Shown piece after piece: positions 25,781-34,718 of a stretch of DNA of 64,000 nt; positions within the stretch are counted from its first letter, which is position 1; each line of letters begins with the position of its first letter. The translations under genes and the position numbers were made by a program. The DNA is from Haloglycomyces albus DSM 45210. Lineage in GTDB: Bacteria; Actinomycetota; Actinomycetes; Mycobacteriales; Micromonosporaceae. A model generated the notes under the pieces. That model was not told where the DNA came from. It ran no database searches and was given only the letters and a program-made list of their open reading frames with translations. The stretch spans positions 800,554 to 864,553 of the forward strand of contig NZ_AZUQ01000001.1 of the NCBI RefSeq assembly GCF_000527155.1, in the 5' to 3' direction.

Positions 25781-27046
25781 CTAGCCCAGCAGACCCTCTT
25801 GCTTCGCGGATTTGAGGGAAGGGTCCACCGTATGGGTGGGGCCTACCAGGTCACCCACCGCGTCCAAGGTCTTCAGACCTTCCCCGGTGTTGTAAACGAC
25901 GGTCTCGGCGTCCGGATCGAGTTTGCCGTCGCGCAAGAGCTTCCGCAGCACGGCCACCGACACGCCTCCTGCCGTTTCGGCGAAGATTCCGGTCGTGGCC
26001 GCCAGCAGGCGAATGCCTTCACGGATCTCGTCGTCGTCGACCTTGTCGAACGCGCCGCCGGTGGAGCGGGCCGACTCGATGGCGTACGGTCCCGCTGCCG
26101 GGTCTCCGATATTGAGGCTCTTGGCGATCCCGGTGGGCTTGACCGGATCGATCACGTCGGTATCGGCGTTGAAGGCGTCAGAGATAGGCGAGCAACCGGC
26201 CGACTGCGCCCCGAAGACACGTACTTTCCCCGAGTCGGTCAGACCGATGTCCACGCAGTCGTCGAACGCCTTGTGCACCTTGGTCAGCAACTCGCCGGAC
26301 GCGGCGGGTATCACGACCTGTTCGGGGAGACGCCAGCCCAGCTGCTCGGCGACCTCGTATCCCAGGGTCTTGGAACCTTCGGCGTAGAACGGGCGAATGT
26401 TGACGTTCACGAAGGCGGTGTTTTCGAATTCGTCCGTTTCACACAGCATGGAACACAGCCGGTTCACATCATCGTAGGAACCTCGTACGGCCACCAGGGA
26501 ACCGCCGTATACGGCGGTAGTGATGACTTTGCCACGCTCCAGGTCGTGCGGAATGAACACGATCGATTCGCGTCCGGCGCGAGCGCCGTGCGCGGCAACG
26601 GAATTGGCGAGGTTTCCGGTGGAGGCGCAGGCGAATCGGTCGAAACCGAGGTACCCGGCGGCGGTGAGTGCCACCGACACTACTCGGTCTTTAAAGGAAT
26701 GGGTGGGGTTGGCGCTGTCGTCCTTGACCCACAGTTTTCGCATGCCCAGTTCCCGGGCCAGGTTGTCGGCCTCGATCAACGGTGTCATTCCCGGATTGAG
26801 ACTGACACGGTCGGAGGCTATGTTTCCCACAGGGAGAAGTCCGGCGTACCGCCAAATGTTGTGAGGACCGGCTTCGATCTGTTCGCGTGTCACGCGTGCC
26901 AAAGCGGTCGAGTCGTATTCCACTTCCAGGGGACCGAAACACTGCCAACAGGCATGTTGCGCAATAAGATCATAGGTTTTTTCGCAATTGCGACAGATGA
27001 GACCTACGGCAGGCGTCGGGCCGAAAGAAGTACGTGCGGATGACAT
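25781..27046 (-). CDS. thrC: Threonine synthase
   Basis: PLP enzyme converting O-phosphohomoserine to threonine. The 421-aa product has four N-terminal cysteines (18, 21, 33, 36: CRNC and CWQC) in a zinc-ribbon-like cap. The PLP Lys is Lys119 in HSFKDR, and ASTGNLANS and PAASGE form the phosphate-binding loops. ATG 27046 was chosen because GGGAGGAG lies six bases upstream; the ATG at 27064 is inside that leader. A SAM-I riboswitch aptamer covers the leader, with its closing helix next to the ribosome binding site. Confidence 0.93.
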   Translation of the reverse strand: MSSARTSFGPTPAVGLICRNCEKTYDLIAQHACWQCFGPLEVEYDSTALARVTREQIEAGPHNIWRYAGLLPVGNIASDRVSLNPGMTPLIEADNLARELGMRKLWVKDDSANPTHSFKDRVVSVALTAAGYLGFDRFACASTGNLANSVAAHGARAGRESIVFIPHDLERGKVITTAVYGGSLVAVRGSYDDVNRLCSMLCETDEFENTAFVNVNIRPFYAEGSKTLGYEVAEQLGWRLPEQVVIPAASGELLTKVHKAFDDCVDIGLTDSGKVRVFGAQSAGCSPISDAFNADTDVIDPVKPTGIAKSLNIGDPAAGPYAIESARSTGGAFDKVDDDEIREGIRLLAATTGIFAETAGGVSVAVLRKLLRDGKLDPDAETVVYNTGEGLKTLDAVGDLVGPTHTVDPSLKSAKQEGLLG

Positions 27047-27058
27047 TAGAGGCTCCTC

Positions 27059-27173
27059 CCTCATCTTTCCCGCTCAAATCTGGATCTCAGCACGGGCCGG
27101 ATTTGGCACCTGCCTTTTCAAGGTGGTTGCCGCAGTATCAACGGGCCGGTCCCCTCAACTGCTCTGGATGAAG
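27059..27173 (-). promoter_or_regulatory. SAM-I (S-box) riboswitch upstream of thrC
   Basis: On the minus strand the aptamer signature is visible in order: AGAGCAGTTGAGGGGACC, GGCCCGTTGA, TGCGGCAACC, P3 hairpin CACCTTGAAAAGGCAGGTG, GGTGCCAAATCC and a P4 stem (GCTGAGAT / ATTTGAGC). P1 can form between CTTCATC (27173-27167) and GATGAGG (27065-27059), directly beside the GGGAGGAG ribosome binding site. This points to translational control. Established family: SAM-I. Its use in front of threonine synthase is less usual than on methionine genes. Confidence 0.85.
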
Positions 27174-27291
27174 TACCTCTCGGATGCTACGTGCCGGGTT
27201 CACACTTTGACAAGAACTTCCCATATACCGGAAGCCGGAACCGCGTCATCAGTATTGGCACCGCTCTTATCAGCGAATACGCCGACCCCTT

Positions 27292-28116
27292 CTAGTCGTC
27301 GGCGCTTTCGGCTCGGGTTCGGTTCCACACCGCTCGCACGTCGAATGTGGACTGAATGTCGTGGACGCGCACTCCCCACGCGCCCGCTTCGAAGGCCAGC
27401 AGGCTCGTTGCCGCCGTCGCGACGTCTCGACCGGCGGGAGGACGCGCCTTCTCATCCGATTCGGCCAGAAGCCGGCCTAGATACGACTTACGCGAGGATC
27501 CAAAGAGGACCGGATAGCCGAGGGCGACGAACTCCGCCAAGTGCGCCTGTAGGGTCCAGTTGTGTTCGGCGGTCTTGGCGAAGCCGATTCCGGGATCGAT
27601 GACTAGTCTGTCGGCGTCTACTCCCGCCTCGGTGGCGGCTTCGACGCGGTCTTCCAACTCTGCCTTGACGTCCGCTACGACGTCGTCGTAGTGGGCCAGC
27701 TTCTGCATGTCGGCGGAGTGGCCTCGCCAGTGCATGAGAATCCACGTCGCCGAGGAGGAGGCGAGCACCGACGCCATGTCCGGGTCGGCCAGGCCGCCCG
27801 AGACGTCGTTGACGATGCGCGCACCGGCGTCGATCGCCGCTCGTGCGACGGCCGCGCGCATGGTGTCCACCGAAACGGTCACGCCACGCGAGCTCAGCGC
27901 CTCCACCACCGGTACGACCCGGTCGATTTCGGTGGCGGCGTCGACTCGCTGGGCTCCGGGCCGAGTTGATTCGCCCCCGACGTCGATGATGTCGGCCCCG
28001 TCGGCGGTCATCTTCAGGGCATGAGAGATCGCATCGTCATATCCGAGGTAGCGTCCCCCGTCGGAAAAGGAATCCGGCGTTACATTGAGAATGCCCATTA
28101 TCTTCGGTGAATTCAC
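27292..28116 (-). CDS. folP: Dihydropteroate synthase
   Basis: Joins p-aminobenzoate to the pterin diphosphate in folate synthesis; sulfonamide target. The 274-aa TIM-barrel protein carries GILNVTPDSFSDGG, DVGGESTRPGA, NDVSGG, DPGIGFAKT, GSSRKSYLG and the late RVHD, all family hallmarks with the pterin- and phosphate-binding residues. The gene is isolated from other folate genes. It is separated from thrC by the riboswitch leader and from the HAD phosphatase gene by a short gap. Confidence 0.96.
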   Translation of the reverse strand: MNSPKIMGILNVTPDSFSDGGRYLGYDDAISHALKMTADGADIIDVGGESTRPGAQRVDAATEIDRVVPVVEALSSRGVTVSVDTMRAAVARAAIDAGARIVNDVSGGLADPDMASVLASSSATWILMHWRGHSADMQKLAHYDDVVADVKAELEDRVEAATEAGVDADRLVIDPGIGFAKTAEHNWTLQAHLAEFVALGYPVLFGSSRKSYLGRLLAESDEKARPPAGRDVATAATSLLAFEAGAWGVRVHDIQSTFDVRAVWNRTRAESADD

Positions 28117-28230
28117 AGGCCCATAGTGGCAGAATCTCCGGGCCGGTCACGACGTTACCGCCACATAGGGGGTGGCCGATCACCAGACCGATCATCGATA
28201 AGTGTCATTTGAGGACACGGCGTTCGTGAA

Positions 28231-28989
28231 TTACCAGGAGCCGAAGAGGCGATTGCGGTAATTGAAGGTCGGCCAATTGTTCCGGTGCGCATGCCGTCCC
28301 AGTTTACGGTCGGGGTTGACCGCGACCGGCTGTCCAACCGCCGAGAGCATCGGGATGTCGTTGGCCGAGTCGGAGTAGGCCGTCGAGGCGCGCAGGCTGA
28401 TGTGGCGCGATGCGGCCAGTTCCTCCACCGCTACCGCCTTTCGCTCGGCATGGAGAATGCCGCCTTGCAGTTGTCCGGTGTATTGCCCGTCGCTGACCTC
28501 GGCGATCGTTCCGAGTGCGCCGGTGAATCCCAGGCGAGCGGCGATGATGTCGGCCAGTTCCTTCGGTCCCGCGGTGACCAGCCAGACTTCGTGCCCCGCG
28601 TTGAGATGTGTTTCGGCGAGACGCCGCACCGGATTCAGGATGCGCGGAGTGATGTCGCGATCGACGATTTCCGCGCAGATGTGTTTCAGACGCCGCACGC
28701 TCGTTCCGGCCACCAGCTCCAGCGTGGCGGCTTTGACCGCGTCCATATGGCCGCGGTGCTCGGAACCGAAGAAGCGATACCGAATCTGTTTCCAGGTGAA
28801 ACGGGCGATGGCGCGCGGCGGAATGATGCCGTGACGGACGAGACCTTTGCCCAGCCAGTACATCGACGCCCCGTACATCAGGGTGTTGTCCACGTCGAAG
28901 AACGCGGACGCCTGTGCGGTCTTGGTACAGAGCGGTTCGGAATCGGATATGGAAGTCAGGATGAACCCTTCTGCCGTCGTCGTAGCCAT
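28231..28989 (-). CDS. HAD-IB family phosphatase (SerB-like)
   Basis: 252-aa hydrolase with all HAD motifs: FFDVDNTLM (nucleophile Asp), VTAGPKELAD (motif II), Lys in HAERKAVAVEEL and AYSDSANDIPML (motif III). Subclass IB proteins include phosphoserine phosphatase and related phospholipid or sugar phosphatases; which substrate applies here is open. It neighbours the sigma factor and anti-sigma pair. As I recall, a HAD hydrolase also sits in this neighbourhood in Streptomyces. Confidence 0.85.
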   Translation of the reverse strand: MATTTAEGFILTSISDSEPLCTKTAQASAFFDVDNTLMYGASMYWLGKGLVRHGIIPPRAIARFTWKQIRYRFFGSEHRGHMDAVKAATLELVAGTSVRRLKHICAEIVDRDITPRILNPVRRLAETHLNAGHEVWLVTAGPKELADIIAARLGFTGALGTIAEVSDGQYTGQLQGGILHAERKAVAVEELAASRHISLRASTAYSDSANDIPMLSAVGQPVAVNPDRKLGRHAHRNNWPTFNYRNRLFGSW

Positions 28990-29100
28990 CGGTGGGAGTC
29001 GGTTCGAATGCCCCTCACCAGGCTATCCGCTGAGGAGAGAATTCGGTGTAGAGCGGGGCACGAATGCCGCTGTGAGATGCGTTGCCTATCTCGCTTGAAT

Positions 29101-29136
29101 CTCGGTCACCCCGCCGAACTGTGCGGGGTGACCGAG
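29101..29136 (-). terminator. Terminator of the bldN-rsbN-like unit
   Basis: Perfect 14-bp stem (29101-29114 with 29123-29136, eight-base loop), five bases beyond the stop of the RsbN-like gene. Confidence 0.8.
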
Positions 29137-29140
29137 TACG

Positions 29141-30424
29141 TTAACCGAGCAGACGAGAGAGAACATCGCTGAGTTCACCCAAAATCGGGTCGTCGTCCTC
29201 TCCAGATTCGTCCTCGTTGGATTCATCGATGTCATCAACGTCGTTTTGCGGTGAATTACCGCTGTCGGAGGTGTCGTCGGAATCGGTGGGTTCGTCGTCG
29301 TCGGTGTCGTCGTCTTCGGTATCCCGACCGGTTTCATCGGACCGCCCGGGTTCGGCCGGTTCCGGATCGCTCGGGGCATCGCCGTCCGGCTCTCGGTCGG
29401 ATTCCGGTGCGTCGGCGGTACCAAGGCCCTGACACTCCGCGGGTTCAGGCCCCAGAAGGTCGGTGTTCTCGCCGGTCAACACGGCGAACTCCGCGTCACA
29501 GCTCAACGATTCCCGGAGAGCCAGGGAGCGATGCCCGGCGTCGCCGAGCAGTTCCCACAGATCGGCCGCTACTTCCGATCCCTCTCCGCTGCTCGCCTGG
29601 GCGAGCTGTTCGGTGACGTCTCGTTGCTCGTTCACGAAGAGATCCACGTGGTCCAAGGCGATGACGTTGTCGTCCTCGACGGCGATGCTGTGAAACAGCG
29701 CCGTACCGTCCACGACATTGCCGTAGGCCGCTTCCAGCGCCTCGGCTTCGGCCTCCGGGTGCTCGGTGAGCTCCCGGGCCTCGCTGATACGGGTCGAGGC
29801 GAATTCGAAGTACAGCTGCGCCTTGGACATATCGTTTCCGGCGAGCGCCAGCTGCGCCCGTTCGGTCGAACGTTTCACTCCGTAGAGCGTGTCGCCCGGC
29901 AAGGCGTCGCCGCTGGCGGCGGATACTCCGGATACGGCTACGGTTCCGCCCAAGAGAGCGGACACGACTGCGATGCGGCGTCCTCCTCGGGGGCGTTTGA
30001 CGAAGAGGTCGTCTTGGACCGGTGCCGCGTTGGAACGAGGTACTTGTGCTCGAGCGGAGGCACGGGCGGTAACGCCGATGCCTTCGTCGGCGGCTATGGC
30101 CATGAGACGGCGTCGCGTCGCATCGCGCCATTGGGTATCGGGTTCGGTCGCCTCGTGGACCTGCGTGCCGAGTCCTCCCAGGCGTTCCCCGGTCGACAGC
30201 ATGGCGGCGAATTCTTCCGCCGCGCCGTCGGAGAGCTTTCCCAGTGAGTTCGGCGGCAGTCCCCGTTCGGCGGCGGGGTCTTCGGTTCGTTCGGGTTGCG
30301 CTGTTCGTGCGGCGTCACCCAGTGAGTTACCTGAATCGGTCGAGTGGAGGTGGGTAGGGTCGTCGGAATCCAACAACACGGCGAACTGCTCCGCGCGTCG
30401 TTTTTCCATTGGGTTGATCATCAC
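29141..30424 (-). CDS. rsbN: RsbN-like membrane anti-sigma factor (DUF5667-type)
   Basis: 427-aa single-pass membrane protein immediately downstream of the BldN-type sigma gene, the place of RsbN in Streptomyces. The N-terminal cytosolic part (about 1-150) contains two similar helices (RAEQFAVLLD near 10, AAEEFAAMLS near 68) that could clamp the sigma factor. One membrane segment follows (about 151-171, RIAVVSALLGGTVAVSGVSA), then an external helical DUF5667-like domain (GDTLYGVKRSTERAQLA) and an Asp/Ser-rich tail. The start was set at GTG 30424, eight bases after GAGGAGG. The role as BldN antagonist is inferred from position and topology. Confidence 0.75.
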   Translation of the reverse strand: MMINPMEKRRAEQFAVLLDSDDPTHLHSTDSGNSLGDAARTAQPERTEDPAAERGLPPNSLGKLSDGAAEEFAAMLSTGERLGGLGTQVHEATEPDTQWRDATRRRLMAIAADEGIGVTARASARAQVPRSNAAPVQDDLFVKRPRGGRRIAVVSALLGGTVAVSGVSAASGDALPGDTLYGVKRSTERAQLALAGNDMSKAQLYFEFASTRISEARELTEHPEAEAEALEAAYGNVVDGTALFHSIAVEDDNVIALDHVDLFVNEQRDVTEQLAQASSGEGSEVAADLWELLGDAGHRSLALRESLSCDAEFAVLTGENTDLLGPEPAECQGLGTADAPESDREPDGDAPSDPEPAEPGRSDETGRDTEDDDTDDDEPTDSDDTSDSGNSPQNDVDDIDESNEDESGEDDDPILGELSDVLSRLLG

Positions 30425-30646
30425 CGGGCACACCTCCTCTCGATGTGATAGACGGTCTTTACATCTATCAACGACCATGGGGCACCGGAGGTTACGGTCC
30501 TCTTCATCCTGGAGTCCTGTGTCACCGGCTCATCCCCTGGTCATCAACTGTGTGTTGGTGCGGTGTCGTGTCGACGACATCCCTGGCGTGTGACGTCGTG
30601 TGTTCCGGCGCAGTCGGTGTGGGGTGTTATCCAAAACGGGTGGCTC

Positions 30647-31462
30647 CTAACCGTTGAATCCTTCCGGAAGCAGTCGCGCCAAGGTACGTACCGCTCGGTA
30701 CTGCAAGGCTTTGACCGCCCCCTCGTTCTTCCCCATGGCGCGGGCGGTCTCCGCAACGCTGAACCCTTGCAGGAAACGCAAGACAATGCATTCCTGCTGG
30801 TCGGGATTCAATTTCTTGACCGCGGTCAAGAGCGTCGCGTTGGTGAGCTTGTCCAGTGCTGCGGATTCCGGAGAGTTCGATCCTTCGCTGTCGGCCTTTT
30901 CCGACCCGATGACCTCGGATTTGGCTATTTCCAGGCGATAGCGACCCGACTTATAGTAATCCACCACCAGGTTGCGGGCAATGGTGATCAACCAGGCCCC
31001 GAAGGCCCGACCCTGCCATTTAAAAGAAGTAATACGGCGCAGTGCGCGCACAAACGTTTCGGAGGCGAGGTCTTCGGCCAATTGGATCGAATTCACTCGA
31101 AAGTATATATACCTATAGACCGTGTCACTGTAATGGTCGTAGATATCGCCGAAGGCCTCGCTTTCGCCCGCTTGAGCGCGCTCCACGAGATCGGTGATGC
31201 GGTCGTCGTCGATGGAATCGTCGCGACGATGCCGCCCCGGCTGAGCGGGTCCGGGAACCGTCGCCTGTCCCATCCTGGTGGTGACGGGCGAGCCGGTCAC
31301 CGTCGGCGCCGCGGCACGCGTGTCCGTGTCCAGCCGCAGCAACATGGCAATGGCCTCTTTCAGCGACCCCAGGTTTCGGGCCGCTTCCCTAACGCTGAAT
31401 TCATTGAGCGCTGGCATGGAAACGTTGTCGAATGCATGAAGACTCGGTTGATAACCGGGCAC
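30647..31462 (-). CDS. bldN: ECF RNA polymerase sigma factor, BldN type
   Basis: 271-aa ECF sigma factor with region 2 (YDHYSDTVYRYIYFRV, LAEDLASETFVRALRR) and region 4 (VLRFLQGFSVAETARAMGKN). An N-terminal extension of about 85 residues precedes region 2, as in Streptomyces BldN, where it is a removable pro-sequence. GTG 31462 has GAGGAGG six bases upstream. The order glutaredoxin-rex-hemA-hemC-hemD on one side and an RsbN-like gene on the other matches the Streptomyces bldN locus as I recall it. There BldN controls aerial hyphae and sporulation; that role here is inference. Confidence 0.88.
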   Translation of the reverse strand: MPGYQPSLHAFDNVSMPALNEFSVREAARNLGSLKEAIAMLLRLDTDTRAAAPTVTGSPVTTRMGQATVPGPAQPGRHRRDDSIDDDRITDLVERAQAGESEAFGDIYDHYSDTVYRYIYFRVNSIQLAEDLASETFVRALRRITSFKWQGRAFGAWLITIARNLVVDYYKSGRYRLEIAKSEVIGSEKADSEGSNSPESAALDKLTNATLLTAVKKLNPDQQECIVLRFLQGFSVAETARAMGKNEGAVKALQYRAVRTLARLLPEGFNG

Positions 31463-32251
31463 TATTGGCCTCCTCGGTAGAGGGGTTGGGCCTGACAGGT
31501 CGTGACGCCGTGAGCGGCAGGCATATGGTTTTGATCGCCTCGCTTCGGCCCCGAATTCGGATGCCCTGACAGCGGTTCGGCGGCGGCACACTGAATGTTT
31601 CCCCGTCCAGCCGAATCCGTCGGCTCCTCGCACCGTGTTCCCCGGGTTCGTCGTCCGCAAACGTCGGCCCCTGCGGTTCTGCGAGTGCCCTGCTGCACAG
31701 ACATCCGTGCTTTGCCTTCCACCGCACGGATACACGACCTTCCTTCGCGTCATCGTCGATCGATTCCGGTGCCTTACCGCACCGCAACCCATCGTCGCCA
31801 CCGGAATTGGCTTCGTTGAGCTTAAAAACCGTCGCGCCGAATCCGAGGCATTTCACTCCGGCGTGTCGTGAGTGTTGGGCAATATTCATCTGACTGATCG
31901 ATCGCCATGCCCGCACGATCGGTGTCCGCGTATGCTGGTATCCCACCTTCACCCTCCCCACTAAGGTGCTGTAATACCTGAAACGAGGCCGCGTTCCGAG
32001 GTCCCGTCGCCTTCCTCGGAGAAGTTGCGCCCCATAGGTGTCACGCTCTGCGCCCCACCGCGCAGTCGGCCGAATGGATCTCGTCGTTGGTTTTCGACGG
32101 GAAAGCATTCACGAGATAAATTCGAGCTGTCGTGGAGATCAATCGTGACCGAGAATGTACGGCACGTGTCGCACACACTGTGCGACATTGCGATCTATTT
32201 TCTGACAATCCCGTTACGGCACTCGCCGTCCGTCTGATAACAAGGAGTGAC
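31463..32251. promoter_or_regulatory. Long divergent intergenic region, bldN / glutaredoxin
   Basis: 789 bases without a credible gene; open frames here overlap one another and lack family features. It must contain promoters for both divergent units and probably a long bldN leader. A 21-bp palindrome lies near the glutaredoxin side. Confidence 0.5.
32167..32187. promoter_or_regulatory. 21-bp palindromic operator candidate
   Basis: TGTCGCACA - CAC - TGTGCGACA: perfect 9-bp arms, three-base spacer, 64 bases before the glutaredoxin start. It does not fit the Rex site pattern (TGTGA-N6-TCACA), so another regulator is more likely. Confidence 0.5.
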
Positions 32252-32509
32252 ATGCCTGAATCACCAGCGGAAACACCGCGTGAACGAATCACCCTGCTGA
32301 CCACTGAGCACTGTCACCTGTGCGAGCAGGCGCGCCAGGACCTGGATTCCGTCACCGCGCGGACCGGGGCTCCCTGGCGGGAAATCGACGTCGCACAGGA
32401 CCGGGAACTGGCGATCGAATACGGCGACCGGCTGCCGGTCGTTCTCCTCGACGGGAAAGAACACGCTTATTGGTCGGTGGACGCCGACCGACTCATCGCG
32501 GATCTCTAA
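32252..32509 (+). CDS. Glutaredoxin-like protein (DUF836 type)
   Basis: 85-aa thioredoxin-fold protein with an N-terminal redox motif CHLC (TEHCHLCEQA), a strand LPVVLLDGKEH with the cis-Pro, and a C-terminal helix. It probably reduces disulphides with mycothiol or another thiol. ATG 32252 is four bases after AAGGAG. It precedes rex and the haem genes, the order known from other actinobacteria, and may be co-transcribed with them although 155 bases separate it from rex. Confidence 0.85.
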   Translation: MPESPAETPRERITLLTTEHCHLCEQARQDLDSVTARTGAPWREIDVAQDRELAIEYGDRLPVVLLDGKEHAYWSVDADRLIADL

Positions 32510-32664
32510 CAACAGGCCCGGGTGGCGGAACCGCGGTACAGGCAATTTCTATAAAGTCACTTAGCTATATATGAAGAATTATCTGGCGCGCAATCACATT
32601 GCGGCGGCGATTCCAGATATCCTGGTCCGAAACATCTGAATGGAATCCCGTCGATAGGAGATCA

Positions 32665-33390
32665 ATGGCGACCTCCCAGAATTCCCGCCGAGAGACCGAG
32701 GACATCGCACCCACCGCCGCATTCCTTCCCGATCAGAGCACCGACGCCGCCTCTCTTCCCACCACCACGGTCAATCGGCTCCCCGAGTACCTCCGGGCCC
32801 TCCGGGCGCTCGCCGACGACGGAGTGGAGACCGTCTCCTCCGATCGACTCTCCACCGACACCGGAGTCAGCCCCGCCCTGCTTCGCAAAGACCTCTCGCT
32901 TCTGGGGGCGTCGGGACGGCGCGGAATCGGGTATGACGTTACAAATCTCACCGTTCATCTGCTCAATGTCCTCGGGCTCACACGAATCTCACGGGTCGCC
33001 CTCATCGGGATGGGGCACCTGGGCCAAGCCCTGGCCCGATACCCGGGGTTCCGTTCCCGAGGCTTCCACATCATCGGCGCCTTCGACTCCGATCCGGCGG
33101 TGGTCGGCAAGCGGATTCCGCCGCACACCGTACGTGACGTGCGTGAACTTCCCGAGGCAATCGATCGTTTCCAGATTACAATTGGCGTGATCACCACCCC
33201 GGAACACGCGGCACAGCGAATAGCGGACATGCTGGTCAAAGGAGGCGTCACCAGCATTCTCAACTTCGCTCCGTGTCTGCTCAGCGTGCCGGAAGGTGTG
33301 GCGGTGCGCAAAGTTGACCTGGCCGTTGAATTGCAGCTTTTGTCGTTCCACGAGCATCATAAGAATCCGGAAACCGTGAGACAGGATTGA
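32665..33390 (+). CDS. rex: Redox-sensing transcriptional repressor Rex
   Basis: Senses the NADH/NAD+ ratio and represses respiratory and haem genes at low redox poise. The 241-aa product has a winged helix (VSPALLRKDLSLLGASGRRG is the recognition region). A Rossmann domain follows with VALIGMGHLGQALA near residues 112-125 and a late swap helix. About 45 N-terminal residues are a disordered extension. ATG 32665 follows AGGAG. hemA starts four bases after its stop, so rex and hemA share an mRNA, as in Streptomyces. Confidence 0.95.
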   Translation: MATSQNSRRETEDIAPTAAFLPDQSTDAASLPTTTVNRLPEYLRALRALADDGVETVSSDRLSTDTGVSPALLRKDLSLLGASGRRGIGYDVTNLTVHLLNVLGLTRISRVALIGMGHLGQALARYPGFRSRGFHIIGAFDSDPAVVGKRIPPHTVRDVRELPEAIDRFQITIGVITTPEHAAQRIADMLVKGGVTSILNFAPCLLSVPEGVAVRKVDLAVELQLLSFHEHHKNPETVRQD

Positions 33391-33394
33391 AAAC

Positions 33395-34714
33395 GTGAAC
33401 CTCCTGGTTGTTGGCCTTTCCCACCACAGTGCGCCCATCTCTGCGCTGGAACAGCTCGCTTTCAGCGATTCCGAAGCCGAAGCGGCGGTAGGGCGATTGA
33501 TCGACGGGGGTGCGGTTTCCGAGGCCGTCATCCTGTCGACCTGCAATCGGGTGGAGGTCTACGCCTCGGCACCCACGTTCCACGGGGCGCTCACCGCGAT
33601 CGTCGACGAACTCCAAGGCCGGTGGAGCGAGCTGGACTTCGCCTCGGTCGGCTACGCCCGACACAACCACGACGCCATCGACCATCTCTTCCGAGTCGTC
33701 TCCGGACTCGACTCCATCGCCGCCGGAGAAGCACAGATCCTCGGACAGATTCGCACCGCCTACGACCGCGCGGTGGAATCCGATCAAGTGGACCGGCAAC
33801 TGCACGACCTCTTTCAACGTGCCCTGCACACCGGAAAACGGGTACGTACCGAGACCGACATCGAAGACACCGCCCCGTCCATCATCACCGCCGCACTCCA
33901 GCACGCCGGAGAGCACCACGACCTCAGCTTCGAGGACGCTCGAGTCGTCGTGCTCGGGGCCGGAGCGATGGGTGCGCTGGCGGCCGCGACCGTGGCCCGT
34001 TATGAGCCCAAAGGGCTCACCATAGTCAATCGCGACCCCGACAAGGCCGACGCGCTCGCTCGGGAATGGCAGGCGGAATCGGGCCGCTGGGAACAACTGG
34101 GCGAACTACTTCCCCAAGCCGACCTGCTCATCACCGCCACCGGAGCCCCTGAACCGGTCGTCGACCGCACCATGGTCTCCGGCGTCTCCGAACTCCTCAT
34201 CGTCGACGTGGCGCTGCCGCGCGACACCACCTCGGACGTGTCGTCCCAAGCCGGGGTAGAGGTCATCGACCTCGGCGTCCTCCACGACGCCGCCGAAACG
34301 CACGGCTCGCAGACGGCTCTGAGCCAGGCGGAAGAGATCATCCGCGCCGAACGCGACGAATACCTCGAACGACTGAGGGCCGAGGCCGTTACGCCCACCG
34401 TCGCCGCCCTGCGAGGCGCGGCGGACGACATCGTCACCGCTGAACTGGAAAAACTGGCACGCCGAGACGATTTCACCGACGCGCAGCGAGCGACGGTGGC
34501 TGCTATGGTACGACGAGTGGTAGGACGGCTTCTGCACGAGCCGACCGTCCGAGTCCGCCAGTTGGCCGGACAGCCGGGCGCTCCCGACTACGCTCAGATC
34601 CTGAATGAACTATTCGCGCTGGACTGCGACGACCTCGCCTCCGCTTCACACGACGTGCTCGCCGAAGCACTCAAAGTCCGCCCGGTCTCCGGCCCGGCGC
34701 AAGAAGGGAATTGA
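33395..34714 (+). CDS. hemA: Glutamyl-tRNA reductase
   Basis: First committed step of C5-pathway tetrapyrrole synthesis: reduces glutamyl-tRNA to glutamate-1-semialdehyde with NADPH. The 439-aa product shows GLSHHSAPISALEQ, catalytic Cys50 in LSTCNRVEVYA, GEAQILGQIR, the Rossmann motif VVVLGAGAMGALAA and a C-terminal helical dimerisation domain. It starts with GTG four bases after the rex stop, and hemC begins four bases after its own stop. hemL (the next enzyme) is not in this window. Confidence 0.96.
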   Translation: MNLLVVGLSHHSAPISALEQLAFSDSEAEAAVGRLIDGGAVSEAVILSTCNRVEVYASAPTFHGALTAIVDELQGRWSELDFASVGYARHNHDAIDHLFRVVSGLDSIAAGEAQILGQIRTAYDRAVESDQVDRQLHDLFQRALHTGKRVRTETDIEDTAPSIITAALQHAGEHHDLSFEDARVVVLGAGAMGALAAATVARYEPKGLTIVNRDPDKADALAREWQAESGRWEQLGELLPQADLLITATGAPEPVVDRTMVSGVSELLIVDVALPRDTTSDVSSQAGVEVIDLGVLHDAAETHGSQTALSQAEEIIRAERDEYLERLRAEAVTPTVAALRGAADDIVTAELEKLARRDDFTDAQRATVAAMVRRVVGRLLHEPTVRVRQLAGQPGAPDYAQILNELFALDCDDLASASHDVLAEALKVRPVSGPAQEGN

Positions 34715-34718
34715 TTCA

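Noticed and set aside
25547-27043. 498-codon plus-strand frame opposite thrC
   Set aside because: Overlaps the real threonine synthase and its riboswitch on the other strand; no recognisable motifs.
28990-29020. GGTTCGAAT motif suggesting a tRNA T-arm
   Set aside because: The five bases either side do not pair and the sequence overlaps the start of the HAD phosphatase gene.
31860-31960. TCAC...GTGA inverted repeat upstream of bldN as a BldD box
   Set aside because: The spacing is 11 bases, outside the 5-7 of the BldD pattern that I know.
31401-32108. 235-codon minus-strand frame upstream of bldN
   Set aside because: Overlaps the bldN start in another frame, has low-complexity basic translation and no good ribosome binding site; treated as non-coding leader.
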